DNA of 64,000 nt, taken from the NCBI GenBank assembly GCA_035235625.1, contig CP141149.1, positions 29,629,753 through 29,693,752 on the forward strand. The letters run 5' to 3'. Shown here piece by piece: positions 1-11,950 of the stretch. The stretch's first letter is position 1, and the number at the start of each line of letters is the position of its first letter. The stretch is from Saururus chinensis (taxonomy: Eukaryota > Streptophyta > Magnoliopsida > Piperales > Saururaceae). A program made the translations under genes and the position numbers. The notes beneath the pieces are model-generated. The model was not told where the DNA came from. It saw only the letters and a list, made by a program, of their open reading frames with translations, and did no database searches.

Positions 1-1674
1 ACACCACTCAAGGAGGATTCCGGCGGCCAGCGACGGTTGTGAGGGTAGTTTTGGACAACGAGAGGGCTGGGCTGCAAGGGGTAAGCAAGAAAGGTAAGCC
101 TTTGGGTGGAATTTGTATCTTCTTCACTGTTTTGGGTTAACCCATTTTTACTCCAATTTCGGGATTACTATTCACAGCAGTTTTTGAAGGAGTAAAAGTG
201 CCCAAAATCATGTCTTTCCTTCCTCAATTTTATGCAATTATAATTTATTAATCTCAGCCTTTAATTAAAGCATATGAATTGGGTTTTTATGTTAGGTTTT
301 AGAGGAGAAGAGTAAGCTTTGGAGTAGGCTTAGGTGAGAACCCTCACCTATAACATTGCTTTTTTGCTAGCATGAATTATTAATTATTTATGATTATATG
401 TGCATGTGTAAAATAAATTCTTTATGCTAGGTTTGTTGTGAAATATTCATTATATGGGTGATGTATGTTTGCTTTATTTATGATATGTTATGTAGCAAAT
501 ATAAGCATGATTATGTTTGAGATGCAAGTTGAGTGGATTATGAGTTATTGTCTAACGTATGGAATACATCATCTAATGTTTGAGATATGAAAAGGTTGTG
601 AATGTATGCATGGTTCTATTGTTGGTTAGATGTTTTGATTCATCTACATGAATTGTGCTATATTGGAATTATGATATGAAGTAAAGATGTTTGTTGTGCA
701 ACAACAGTCATATGCGTAGGTTGTGATTTAATTATAAGATGTTACAGGTTATACTCAAGAAAAAGGCAAGAGTGTTGAATTGTGTAGAATCTACTTTCTC
801 TTCTTATGGGCATGTGAGAGTGCTACATTGCATAAATGGTAGAGCAGAAATTAAGAACCAACCTAAGAGAGAGGTTGAGAAAGGGGAGTTAAGGTCGGGG
901 TGTAGGGCCTTAACTTCAGAAACAAGATAATAAGTTTACCCAGGTGCCACGTAGGGATGAGGGTGGACCCCAGCCTTTGGCAGTTCCCTTCCGGTTTTCA
1001 CGGGTCATTACGAGTGCACGCATATGACCACTTACGGCGTTTTCGCACTGACGCAACCCATGGATCACAGCTAAATTCTCTAGGTGGTATGGGGAATAGG
1101 CTGTGTATGTTTTATGTTTTACTAAGCATATGGTGATTATGCAAATCTTATGTTACAATGAATAATTATGTGAATGATAAATTAAAATGATATTGCATAT
1201 ATGATGGTTAGGTATAGGTATACTATGCTGAATTTGAATATAGATCTTTGGCATTGTATGAATGGTGATTGCTAAATTACAAGACATGTTATGTTTGAGG
1301 TATTATTACAGAGCTTTGGCTCACGTGTGGAATGTCCGTTCTACCGGGCGTATTTTTGCACACAAGTTTGTTTGCAGATTTGGATGCATAGGAACGTCAA
1401 GGAATAGTAGAGTTTCCGTTCATAGGGTTGAGCATAGAACTTAGGAGTAGTTTGATTTTAATGCTTATGAGTAAGTCAAGTATTTACTTTGTAGTTGTAA
1501 ATGAACACCCTTGGGTGAAACTCCTTTAATTTGATTTAATAAAAGTTATTCATGTTTCAGATTTAAATTCTTTATCCTTTGTAGCATATGTTATTGTATT
1601 GTCACAGCTTGAGCTTAGGTGCACTCCAATGGTGTTGGTGGTCTGTGGACCCTTCTCAAGGCTCAGGTCATGAC
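1..1674. mobile_element. 3' part of a long LTR (Ty3/gypsy-like), cut by window start
   Basis: This stretch has no sustained coding frame. It looks like the long non-coding LTRs seen elsewhere in the window: AT-rich text with repeated ATG/TATG words, then GC-richer islands, and an abrupt end at a GGTCATGACA motif near 1674, which matches the TGACA ends of the LTRs at 31848-35272 and 47716-53083. The left end is outside the window, so no target-site duplication can be tested. Short frames at 739-930, 1262-1444 and 1619-1810 show no domain and are treated as chance. Assignment to Ty3/gypsy is inference from resemblance. Confidence 0.5.
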
Positions 1675-2929
1675 AGAAATAGAGGGGATAACAGATAATA
1701 ATAAGGACCTATTTGTGCTTCTTAGAATCTTAGTTGTTGGGATTTATGTGCACTTCAACTCAGCTTATCATTTACCTAGACAGAATTCAGACGGAACTTG
1801 TCACAACTAGTTGATAGCCAGGCCCAATTTAAAATTTAAATTGGGTAGACCAGCCAGCTCAACCTGATTTTTCTACCATGAGAAAACTAAAAGACTCAGC
1901 CGATAAGGTCAATAGGCTTGATTGGAAGTTTGGTCCAATGAGTTACATTTTTTTTGTGATTACGGCGTCTAATGCATTGTCTAGTTATTTGTCAATCCAC
2001 TGAACGTGTAGATCGGTTCTGATCCTAATGGGACATCCCTGTCTGATCTTTTACTGGCCAAACTCAAGAGTTGAACTGCTAAGCCTTCTCTATTAAGCCT
2101 GAAATCAGGTTGGTTAGGGCAAAAACTTAGCCCCGGCTACAACCGATCAAATTATTTTTAAGTCTGGTTTGGTCCTAATCAGACTTGGGATGGGCCACGT
2201 TTTTTTTGCCTTTTTAATATTTTATAATTTTTATTAAATAAAATTTATTTAAAAAAATTATAATTTTTAGGTTGGGTCTTACTAATTGACATTTAGATAT
2301 ACAAGATCGTATACCTTTATGTAGATTTTTCACAACTAAGTATAATGACTTAAACTTAAAATATGCTAAATTTTAATAAAATATTTTATATATTTATTTT
2401 TCTTATTTATTTATTTATATAAACTATCAAAATAATTAAAATAATAATTTATATATATAAGGGCAGGCTAAGCGGGTCAAACAGGCTTTTTAACCCCCAC
2501 CCTAGTTAAATCTTATTTAAGACGAAAAAATATTTAGTAGAACTGTTCTAATATATATGTCTATTAATCTTTAAACACGTAAACCACAATATATAAATTA
2601 AATATATCATATATAAAAAAAATATCTACCAAGTGGCCCGTGCTCCAGTGAATAATTTTTCAATTAAGCAGAGATTAGGCCCAAAGTTTTTTAACTTTAA
2701 TTTGTAATTTACGGGTCGAGCTGAGGCAAGTCCTTTTATCCTGCGACGGCCGAGAATAAAGGGTCAAGCGTAACGTGTAGGATAGCTAATTGCAAGGCCA
2801 AATAAAACCCGAGCTGGGGCCCACTAAATCGAGACGAACCTAATAATTTATCGGCATAATTAGTGTTTGCTGTACGCGGGCCCCAAAGAGATGCCAGCCC
2901 TCTCAAATTTTCGTCGGCATCGGGGGTAG
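1675..2929. other. AT-rich intergenic spacer, possible degraded hAT-like DNA
   Basis: No gene is seen. About 1815-2510 contains GGGTTGGG/AGCGGGTC-type words and ends in CCCCCACCCTAG, whose complement resembles the TAGGGGTG termini of hAT-like elements found later in this window, but no matching left end or target duplication was found. 2640-2930 has GGGCCC/GGCCCA words of the kind frequent in plant housekeeping promoters and probably belongs to the promoter of the kelch gene. Confidence 0.35.
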
Positions 2930-3698
2930 ACTAGCAGAGAGATTCAGACTTGAGAAGTCTCCCCCTCCATCTTCTTAAAATCCATTCCGTTGCTGGTTTT
3001 CATGGAATGTAACGTGTCAGCTACGAAGTTGCAGAGTTGAGAGGCGAGGAAACCGGTGGAGAAAGAGCTGGATCCTGGCGGCCACCGTGTTTCCCTCTCT
3101 CCTTTTGCCGTCTCAGATCCGCTCGACACAGACATACTGCTCCCCCCCCGGAACTCTGTCGGAAACTTGCTGCATTTCATCGCTGCCCTGCTTCGAATCA
3201 GATCTTCCTCCTCGGTAAGCGTTGCTTACCTCCGTTTCTTAGTCTTGTCGAATAGAGTGTACTCAATTCTTAGAATTCTCTCGTTCATTCGACGCAAAAC
3301 AATTGCTGCAATTTTCTAAATGTCGGAAAGGCTTTTCTTTCTATGCTATTTTCCCCTCCTGGTTCAATATGGGAGGGACAATATCGAACGATATTGACTG
3401 TAATCAGATATCGCTCTGTCGTGCCTGGTTGATTTGCGTCCCGAATTTGAGGCAATGGCGATCCGGATAAGTTTTCGTGGCGGAAAGAGATGCTTGCCGA
3501 TGTAGTCATTGCGGGTGGTTGAATTTGAAGTCGAGTTCTTATGACTTTTATAAGATGATGATAGTCCATGACTTCACCTAGCTGGTTTATTTAATTCACT
3601 CTGAACCAAATGATAGTCCTTTCTGCCTTATGCTGTTCCTTTCTAAGATAAATTCATTGTTCCAGCTTCATTTGTCCTTCTGTAGGCTGTAATCAGTT

Positions 3699-6600
3699 AT
3701 GGGAACCGAGGAGGTCAACAGCGAATCAGATATGAATCTTGAGCATTTGCTTTCTGCCTATGACCAGTGGTTTGCCCTTCCTGTATCCGGTTTACGTCCA
3801 TCAGGGCGCTACAAGGTTGCGTCCATGTTTAGTTGACTGTTATAAAAATCTATTAATACTGCTCATTGTGTATCCTCTTGTTTCTTGTCCATACATTTTT
3901 ACATCTATTATTGTACATACACTGACATGCTGCTCATTTTGTTTTTTCCGTTTTTTTCCTTTGAGCGAGAAACTATAGCATGCAGCAGAAGTAGTGGATG
4001 AAAAGATCTTTGTTGTTGGAGGAAGTCGCAATGGTCGTCACCTAAACGATATTCAGGTCGTCCACATCCACCATTATGTTCCGGTGACCTGTTTAAGTAT
4101 CTGTTTTTTACCCTTCTTTCTTATCTTTCTGATTTTTTTTTATATCCTGCTTCAACAGATCTTTGATCTTAGAACCTGGAAATGGTCTGTTATGAAACCA
4201 AATCCTGGTTCAGATGTAGATAAGTTGGAGGGAAGCTTGCAAACCTTACCTGCTTCTTCGGGCCACAGTCTGGTAGGATTCTTGAAATTTATGCAAAATA
4301 CTTCGTTATGAATTTAGATGTTTAATTTGTTGGTTTCGAGCTGATTGCTCACTCAATTTTCATATATACTTTTGGTTCTTATGGTTATTTCAATTCCTTC
4401 CAACCCATACATCTCTTTGCAGGTCAAGTGGGGTGATAAGCTTTATAATGTTGCAGGGCATCTGAAAGAATCATCCAAATTTGTAACAGGTAGGTTTTTT
4501 TCCTCGGTTTTACCCCTATTAACACTATGAAAAACAGTGTTCACTTACTCGTTTTGAGTTGAACTTTTACTTTACTAGCCCACTTGAGTAGTTTGGATTT
4601 TCTCTGCATGATGCACATGTTGAAGGAGCACGGAAATAGTAAAAAATGCGCGAAAACACTACTTGTGAACGGATGAGAAAGGATGTTTGCCTGTTCAATT
4701 GTATTCATGTTGGAGTTGTACAATGGCAGTTGGATGAATCATTTTACTACCCCTAATTATGTGTTCATATGAGAATACTACTTTTTGTTTTTGTTAGCAT
4801 AGGCTTCATAGTACTTGCATTGTATCTCATGAGTGAATTTGGAATGGTTGTAGTTCGATCAATTGACATTGAAACTCACTGCTGCCATGTTCTGGAGACC
4901 ACTGGAAATATTCCGGTAATATTCAAACGAAAAGACTGTCTGTAATTTTCATCTCTGGATTTAGATAAAGTGAAACAGTATCTTCAAATTAGTTCTTTTT
5001 AAGAGATTTTCAGTCTCATTAGCTCCTCTAACAGAGAGCTCGTGGAGGCCAGTCTGTATCAATTGTTGGCTCCAAGTTGATTATGTTTGGCGGAGAAGGA
5101 ACTGATAGACAGCTACTAAATGATGTGCATATTCTAGACTTGGAGACTATGATTTGGAGAGTTGTTGAAACCACGTGAGAATTCATAATTGTTCCATCTG
5201 CTTAATGTGATAATAGATAGTGTTTCTATTTTTGTGCATGAATTTGATTAGATTGTGTTGCATAATAAATACTGTTAGGCAAAGTCCTCCTACGCCAAGG
5301 TTTGATCACACAGCTGCCGTGTATGTAGAACGCTACCTTCTGATTTTTGGAGGTTCTTCTCATTCAACCTGTTTCAGTGATCTTCACATACTTGACTTAC
5401 AGGCTGTAAGTGTCTAAATTTTATGGAAGACAATAAAAGAGTTTTCCATGTTGATGTTAAATAATGTCTAATTTTCTATAAGTGACGAACCCTTTAATGA
5501 AGAAACCCTTTTCTTGGACTATATTTTAATGATGCATGTGGACCATATGTTTGTGCTTTGACTGTCATTTTTAGGGCATGCAAATGAGTAACAATACCAT
5601 ATTTGTGAGATATGTGGTGATTATTTGAACATTTATTAGCTTTCTCTTCCTTGTCAATCGCACTGAACATGTGCAATATAAAAAAGTTCTACATTAGCTA
5701 GTCACATGGGCAGCCAAAGTGAGCATGCTTTTTGTATTCCTGGAAGTCATCAAGTTCCAGATTTTTGTTCTTCGTTGTAGTCTAACTAATGCTGAAGCAC
5801 CTACAAATGTCAGTGTTAAATTACTGAGTTACAAGTTACAACTACTTCACTTTGCTGCCTATTCTCACATATTTAGGCGCCTCATCTTGTTTTAAGTAGA
5901 ATGCTGCCTCCCTAACCACCTCTCCATATACTAACTCCTCCGGCTAAGGTGTCCTTTTGCTATTAGATGTAGTGCTTTACTTCAAGTTGTGATCATAGTT
6001 TCCTGTCTACATATGGAATCAAGGTGGAAAAAGAAATAAAAAATAAATAAAAAGAAATAAAAACTAAGGAATAGACCAGATCTAATTGAATAAATTCTAA
6101 GAGCTACCTACATTTTAGTAACAAGCCTTGGCTAACGTATTTTTGAAGTTGTTTATTTTATTTTATTTATATTATTTTATTTTGTAGATGGAATGGTGCC
6201 AACCGGAAATATTGGGTGAAGTTGTGAGTGCTAGAGCTGGTCATGCAGGTGCTGCTATAGGTGAAAACATGTACATTGTTGGTGGTGGTGACAATAAGAG
6301 TGGTATGCAGAGTATCTTTTCTTCTAGGTGACTTTGAAATTGGCATATATTCTTATGTTACTATTTACCTGCCTTTGGAATTTTGCTGTAGGTGCTATAG
6401 ATACTCTCGTGTTGAACATGTCCACTCTTGTGTGGTCAGTGGTGACAAGTGCGAAGGGAAGAGAGCCACTTGCCAGCGAGGTAGTTCATTCTTTTTCTCT
6501 ATCTCACTGTACAGTATATATCTGGAAATACTTGTATTAGCTTGACTATTCTTCCCAGTAAATATGCCCTCGATATTTAGGCTTAGCATTAGGTTCATGA

Positions 6601-8411
6601 CAGCTGATTGCATACATATTAAAAAACACACGCTGTTTACTTTCCAGGTATGTTGCTGACAGGCAGTTGTTTTCCATGTTGACTTTTCTTACTCATTGAA
6701 CTGTAAAGCTTCTTTTGAAAATCGTATTTGGAAAATAAAAAATGGCAAATGAGCTGTCGGCTTCCATGTTCTTAGGTTATTATTTAGATAATAAAAAATC
6801 ATTTAATTGATTCCATGTTCTTGTTGATTTCAGGGTCTCAGTCTCTGTGCAACCTCAGTAGATGGGATTAATCTTCTAATTGCCTTTGGGGGCTACAATG
6901 GGAATTACCATAATGAGGTAGACTTACAAATATTAGCAATTCTTGTTATTCTAAATTATGGTGAAACGAGATGTCTGACAGAGATCCTTGACCAGGGAAG
7001 AGTTTTTGATGCTCCCTTCTGACAATGAGCCCAGTGTAAGCTACGCATGGGAGTTGTTGATATTTCAGATTGACAGCGCACATGCTAACGCTAACGTGTG
7101 TGCCGTCGATCTTGTGGATGAGTAGCTTATGCTGGGCTCATTATCATTGAGGAGCAGGAAAAACTTTTCCTTGACTAGCCTTGTGTTCTCAATTCTGAAA
7201 TGTCACTCTGTACCCCTTTTCAACATGTCTTGCACTATGGCTTTTATTTCTTACATAAAAATGTATACACATTTTATTCTGCCCATCGGGCACTTGTATG
7301 TAACTTCCAGAGAAATGGTGTTTATGCCACAAATATTGGGGGATCACTGTTTGACCCTAAATAGGTCTTGCTTCAATCACCTAGCTGGGACAGATCACAG
7401 GATCTTTCAGAAATGCAACTTTTACTGTTGTTTTAGGATTTGATTGCCATTTTACAGGTTTTGCAACGCAAATGTCGACCTTCTGTTGAACTTGAAGTTC
7501 ATAGTTTTGATCTTTTAAAGAAAATTCATCCTTTCATGATTATCTTCAAGAAGTTACTATAACAAGCAGTTATACCTAGGATGTCTCACAGTTCATGTCG
7601 TTGAAATTTTCCCACTAACATGTGAACTCTAAATCACACTTTTTGCTCACTTTCCATACTTGTACTTTTCAGGTGTTCGTTATGAAACCCAAACCAAGGG
7701 AATTGTTGCAGCCGAAGATCTTTCAGTCACCAGCTGCAGCCGCAGCTGCTGCTTCTGTTTCGGCTGCCTATGCACTGACTACAGCTGCTTCAAAAAATTT
7801 GGAATTTGTGAATGGAACTTATGCAGAGAATGTAGTTGTAGATGATAGTGGTGTACTAAAAGAAGAAATGCAAGCACTGAAACTGAAATTAGCTGAAGTA
7901 AGATTGGAAAATTCTAGGCTCACGGAAAATCTTCATGAGATAAATAACACCCATGCTGACTTAGTTAAGGTACATTTATGTTAGAAAATGAATTCTACCT
8001 ACGTGACTCTCTTTTAGATTTCTCACGCCATAATCAACTTTCTTAGGAACTTCAATCAGTTCATGGTCAGGTGGCAGCTGAGAGATCAAGATGCTTCAAG
8101 CTTGAGGTCACCATTTCTTCTACCTTTCCTTCTAATTTTATCTCGTCCCTATAATTTATCTATATCCTTCGAGTTCTATTATGATGGTAGGAAATCACTT
8201 TTTAAGTTGTATGGACTGAGTAAAGGTTCATTGTATGTTGCAATTTCAGGTGCAAATTGCAGACTTGCAGGGCAAGCTCGAGTCTTTAAACTCAATAGAG
8301 CATGAACTGGAAGTGCTTCGGCACCAGAAATCAGCGTTAGAGCATGTGACAGTTGAGGATGATCTGAAGTCCGGGGGAGTGTGGCAGTGGCTTGGTGGCA
8401 CCAACCGATAG
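3699..8411 (+). CDS. Kelch-repeat protein, ACBP4/5-like but without the acyl-CoA-binding domain
   Basis: Exons: 3699-3815, 3979-4056, 4159-4272, 4423-4489, 4854-4915, 5035-5174, 5279-5405, 6188-6302, 6392-6480, 6834-6917, 7673-7969, 8047-8106, 8250-8411, giving 503 aa. A non-coding first exon probably ends at about 3213 with its intron closing at 3685. Residues of about 30-330 carry kelch blades with the usual glycine pairs (VVGGSRNGRHLND, IMFGGEGTDRQLLND, LIFGGSSH, IVGGGDNKSG, AFGGYNGNYHNE). An alanine-rich linker follows, then a charged coiled coil (about 385-490) containing KELQSVHGQVAAERSRCFKLE, and the family's C-terminal GGVWQWLGG. This order matches the kelch/coiled-coil half of plant acyl-CoA-binding proteins 4/5. 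Here the protein starts only about 22 residues before the kelch region, with no acyl-CoA-binding helix bundle, as in the related Arabidopsis kelch-only proteins. It is probably a cytosolic scaffold; its ligand is unknown. An upstream exon for the missing domain was looked for and not seen. Confidence 0.9.
6996..7170. mobile_element. MITE-like inverted-repeat element in an intron of the kelch gene
   Basis: The left half starts GGAAGAGTTTTTGATGCTCC and the right half, read in reverse complement, starts GGAAAAGTTTTTCCTGCTCC. The two arms continue to pair up to AATGAGCCCAG and GTAAGCTAC near the centre. The flanks are TTGACCAG (6988-6995) and TTGACTAG (7171-7178), an 8-bp duplication with one mismatch, or 9 bp if the preceding C is counted. 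This fits a short non-autonomous hAT- or Mutator-type element of about 175 bp inserted in the intron between 6917 and 7673. Confidence 0.65.
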
Positions 8412-9523
8412 CAAGGAGTCCAACAGTGGATCAACAAAAAGTTCCTTGACCTCCTTCGCTTGCTGGATACTTTTTACGGTATTTGGTGTTACCTACGATG
8501 GCAGAGACACACCACCCCGATTCTGATCCGTTGGTGCGTGCCAAATAGAAATGTTCATGGATATACCCGCAGAATCCATTCCCATCAAATATGTCATTAT
8601 GTATGTCAGGCTTAACTAAATACAAAAAATGAGTTGTTTATGTAAGTGTGAATCTTTGGGCACGACGCACCAGCGTTGTTGAAACCAATTGCGGCATAGG
8701 GATTTATGTGAAATGAAAGACAGCACACCCTGAGATATCAATTTACTTTAAACAGGTGATGGTGTATCTCACATATTACTACTATTTTATATTGTATCAC
8801 ATACTCCCAGCTTCAATTAGTTTTTCAAAATAAATTAATTTAAATTTATTTTAAAAAATTAAATGTAGTTATTAATATAGGATGGAAGAAGAATAGCCAA
8901 ATACTTCGGCCATTATATATACACATATACACATTCGTCTCTGGACCACAACTCTCTCATTTGTTTTTTATTACAATCCCCTCTCGCAGAATGAAGTTAA
9001 AAACACTCTGAATTGCAACTCTTCCTTAATTACATCGAATTCATTCGTCAACTGAGTAGAACAGCTCTCAGAGAATCAAAAAGTTACAAAACTAAACAAG
9101 AAAAGTCCATCTTCAGGTTTTGAAGGTCAGCAAAGCGCCGGCCATTAAGTATTTTGTTATGGTATGTGGAATCTTGACAACATCAAGCACAAACTACAAA
9201 TATTCATCATCTTCTCGGAATGATATAAATGGAGGGCAGGTTTCCCATCCCTTGTCGTATATGAAACATTCTCCTAACATTTGTATGTCCGCTGGAATAT
9301 CCATGTCCACTTCACCCAATCAACCAAACATCCAAGGGAGCCTGACTTAGGTCAAATCGCCTGCAAGTATCACTCCCAATTGTCTCTCGTTTGGAGCTGC
9401 ACAATTCAATAAAACAAGAGGCAAACTGACATCCAAATCGGAGCACCCAATGTTCACACTTTTTAAGTCCAAACACCATCGAACCACACTGATCACAGCC
9501 CACGCAGCACTTTCTCTGCGGCA
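8412..9523. other. Intergenic: 3' UTR of kelch gene, AT hairpin, promoter/5' UTR of the ligase gene
   Basis: The first 200-300 bases are probably the 3' UTR of the kelch gene. About 8790-8885 forms an AT-rich inverted repeat around AAATAAATTAATTTAAATTT, like the Stowaway-type hairpin near 44050. A TATATATA run lies near 8914-8921 and a GATATAAATGG box near 9220; either could serve the ligase gene, the second giving the more usual 5' UTR length. No coding frame with recognisable similarity was found. Confidence 0.4.
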
Positions 9524-11391
9524 ATGGCGGGTCAAGCACCATGGATCCCACCAGAGGAGGAGGCCCGGCCCATCACCGCCGATAGGCCGGTCAAACGAAG
9601 CGGATACTGCCCGCGGACCGGAATCTACCAATCGTTGTTCGAACTCGGGCCCCGCCACCGCGTCCCGACTGACCCGCTCCTCGACACGGCCAAGTTCGTG
9701 CTGTCCCAGTTCCCACACCGGGACGTCGCCCACACCAAGTTCGCCCTCATCGACTCGGCCACCGACCTGCGACTCACATATGCCGAGATGCGCAGCCGGG
9801 TCAGCTTCCTCGCCGCGGCCCTGCACCACGGAATCGGCGTGCGCAAAGGCGATGTTATCCTCCTCCTCGCCCCGAACTCATGCCTCTACCCCGTCGTCTG
9901 CCTCGCCGTGCTCTCCCTCGGCGCGGTCCTCACCACCGCCAACCCCCTCAACACTGCCCCCGAGATCGCCAAGCAAGTCCTCGACTCGGGCGCCAAACTC
10001 GCCATCGCCTCGCCCGACCAGCTCTCCAAGCTGAGCCCAACTGGCATTCCCGCCATTCTCACGCACCACCCCGCCGGCGGGCCCGGGTCCAGCAAGGAGG
10101 AGCGCGACCGGTGGGTCTCGGTCGAGGATCTTATCGGGGGAGGCGAGCCGCTGGACGAGCAAGCACTTCCGGATACACGGCAGTCCGACACGGCGGCGCT
10201 GCTCTACTCGTCAGGGACGACGGGGGTGAGCAAGGGGGTGATACTGACGCACGCCAACCTCATTTCGATCGTGTCGTTACTGAAGTGGACGATAGAGGTG
10301 GCGGCCAGCCCTGACGACGTTGTCCTGGCCTTCCTCCCCATGTTCCACATCTACGGCCTGGCATTCTTCGCCCTCGGGCTCTTCGCGACTGGGACCACGG
10401 TAGTGACAATGCCCCGCTTCGACCTCCAGGCTATGCTCCGGGCGGTGGAGCGCTACAGCATCTCAAACATCCCGGCGGTGCCGCCAGTGATCTTGGCAAT
10501 GGCAAAGAGCGGCACCGCGGCGGCGCCGCAGTACGACCTGTCGTCACTGAGGAGGGTGAGCTCCGGGGCGGCGCCGCTGAGCGAGTCGGTGGCGACGTTG
10601 TTCAGGAGGAGGTACCCGTGGGTGGAGCTGAGGCAGGGTTACGGACTGACGGAGACGAGCGGGGCGGCGACGTTCTTCGTGTCAGAGAGGGAGGCGAAGG
10701 CGCGGCCGGGGTCTGTAGGGGGGCTGCTACCGGGCTTCGAGGCGAAGGTGGTAGAGGTTGGGAGCAGGGCGGCGGCGCCGCCAGGAAGGGAAGGGGAGCT
10801 GTGGCTGAGGAGCGGGACGGTGATGAAGGGGTACTTGGGGAGAGAGGCGGCGACGGAGGAGGCAGTGGACCGGGAGGGTTGGCTGAGGACGGGGGACCTC
10901 TGCTACATCGACGAAGATGGGTTCGTGTACATAGTGGACCGGATAAAGGAGCTGATCAAGCACAAGGGATTTCAGGTGGCCCCCGCCGAGCTGGAGTCTC
11001 TGCTCCTCACTCACCCACACATCCTCGACGCCGCCGTCGTCCCGTAAGTTGCTATTACATATCCGTATCTCATTAAAGATAATTAGATAGCTTGATTAAA
11101 ACGATTATTTGATTTAATAATGGGGTGGTTCCGTTTGGTGTGGGCAGGGTGGAGGACGAGGAGGCGGGGCAGATACCGGTGGCGTTTGTGGTGAGGCGGG
11201 CGGGGTCGGGGCTGAGGGAGGAGGAGGTGGTGGAGTTCGTGAGGCGGCAGGTGGCGCCGTACAAGAAGGTGAAGAGGGTGAGTTTCATAGACGTAATTCC
11301 GAAGTCGGCTGCTGGGAAGATACTTCGGAAAGAGCTGGTAGCGTTGGCGGCCCAAACTCAGCAGCCGCAGCCACTTATCTCCAAATTGTGA
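9524..11391 (+). CDS. 4-coumarate--CoA ligase-like acyl-activating enzyme, peroxisomal (SKL end)
   Basis: Exons 9524-11043 and 11148-11391; the codon for P507 is split across the intron; 587 aa. The product is an ANL-superfamily adenylate-forming enzyme that activates a carboxylic acid with ATP and joins it to CoA. Visible motifs are the P-loop [17 protein letters not shown] (from residue 229), YGLTETSG (373-380), GELWLRSG, the WLRTGDL hinge region and the C-terminal [13 protein letters not shown] with catalytic lysine K564. The last three residues, SKL, are a canonical peroxisomal targeting signal type 1. That places it among plant 4CL-like peroxisomal ligases such as the OPCL1/4CLL groups, which act on jasmonate precursors, fatty or cinnamic acids, rather than cytosolic lignin 4CLs. 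The substrate cannot be read from sequence. The gene is very GC-rich with G/C at most third positions, unlike its AT-rich neighbours; this is common for short-intron monocot genes and does not by itself mean transfer. Long antisense frames over it (for example 9347-9829) are shadows. Confidence 0.93.
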
Positions 11392-11950
11392 TTTTAAAAC
11401 GTTAATGGACTTCATCCGTCCCATATTAATTGCCCACAGTTAAAAAAAATTATACTTTTAAGGCCTTTCTACTCCATCTACTTAAAAAAAAACATGAAAT
11501 AAGACCATTAAAATTAGACAGGTTTTTTGTAGAGTATTGCATGGTTATGAGAGAGAAAACGAGATTAGATAAATGGGCAGGCTGAAAAGCATGTATGATA
11601 TTTTACAACTAATTTGTGAAGAGCTTCCAACTAATCCCTGCTATTATACAAGCATTACTACTAATTTGGAAGTATGATATTTTCTGGTACGAATGGCAAA
11701 AGTCTAGTGGAATTTGTGAAGAGCTTCCAACGAACCCCTGCTATTATACAAGCATTACCACTAATTTGGAAGTATGATATTTTATGGTACTAATGGCCAA
11801 AGTCTTGAACAAACCTGCACACTCGCAACAATTTTAACCTCGTAACTGGCCGGAGACCTGTCAATTATGTGATTAACCTTTCAGGGCTCCTATTTTATTC
11901 TTGGCAGCACCAGTGGCTAAAAAAATCAGACTGACCCGTCTCAAAATAAA
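11392..11950. other. Tail-to-tail intergenic spacer
   Basis: This separates the convergent 3' ends of the ligase (+) and NADP-MDH (-) genes and should hold both 3' UTRs. Its only clear structure is the 100-bp tandem duplication listed separately. Confidence 0.6.
11611..11810. repeat. Two-copy 100-bp tandem duplication
   Basis: The words AATTTGTGAAGAGCTTCCAA, CCTGCTATTATACAAGCATT and TTTGGAAGTATGATATTTT recur exactly 100 bases apart (11611 and 11711). Only a few substitutions separate the copies, so the duplication is recent relative to the surrounding spacer. Confidence 0.85.

Noticed and set aside
9347-9829. 160-aa antisense frame at the start of the ligase gene
   Set aside because: It is a shadow of a very GC-rich coding exon; high GC removes stop codons from other frames.
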